From Cyanobacteria bacterium UBA8803 (lineage in GTDB: Bacteria; Cyanobacteriota; Cyanobacteriia; Cyanobacteriales; Coleofasciculaceae), in the NCBI GenBank assembly GCA_003505715.1, contig DNXU01000424.1, forward strand, positions 31,494 through 37,413: a DNA stretch of 5,920 nucleotides. The letters are read 5' to 3'. The notes beneath the pieces are model-generated. The model had not been told where the DNA came from. It did no database searches and saw nothing but the letters and a program-made list of their open reading frames with translations. Of the stretch, positions 5,913 to 5,920 are shown piece by piece (positions within the stretch are counted from its first letter, which is position 1; every line of letters begins with the position of its first letter). Both the position numbers and the translations under genes were made by a program.

Positions 5913-5920
5913 AGCCTGAA

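Noticed and set aside
5700..5920. Search for a small gene, tRNA or CRISPR in the 3' non-coding region
   Set aside because: No open frame of useful length with a start signal, no tRNA cloverleaf features and no regularly spaced repeats were seen; only palindromes and the terminator-like hairpin are supported.

Overview
The window looks cyanobacterial. The octamer GCGATCGC (HIP1, the highly iterated palindrome of many cyanobacterial genomes) occurs 11 times in 5.9 kb, where fewer than one would be expected by chance. All four genes also belong to protein families known mainly from cyanobacteria. The genus cannot be fixed from the sequence; a filamentous lineage is a guess.

Layout: bases 1-104 are a short leader with two small dyads and possibly the last codons of an upstream gene. 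Four genes follow head to tail on the + strand with almost no spacing: (1) 105-1322, an unusually long sigma-70-family protein; (2) 1322-2500, a DUF1822 protein that overlaps gene 1 by one base; (3) 2510-4915, a CHAT (caspase-fold) peptidase fused to a membrane-bound CHASE2 sensor; (4) 4902-5699, an exported DUF928 protein that overlaps gene 3 by 14 bases. Bases 5700-5920 are non-coding. They hold a 69-bp element bounded by perfect 14-bp inverted repeats containing HIP1, smaller stem-loops, and a terminator-like hairpin followed by T-rich sequence.

The tight packing and overlaps point to one operon. Read together, the genes look like a trans-envelope signalling module. The CHASE2 domain would face the periplasm and sense a signal, perhaps involving the exported DUF928 protein. 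A cytoplasmic CHAT domain with an intact His-Cys pair would be the output, and the sigma-like protein would change transcription. DUF1822 sits where anti-sigma factors often lie and could be an inhibitor or a protease target. The families are recognised from sequence; the wiring is inference. The components are known families, so any novelty is in how they work together, not in an unknown protein.
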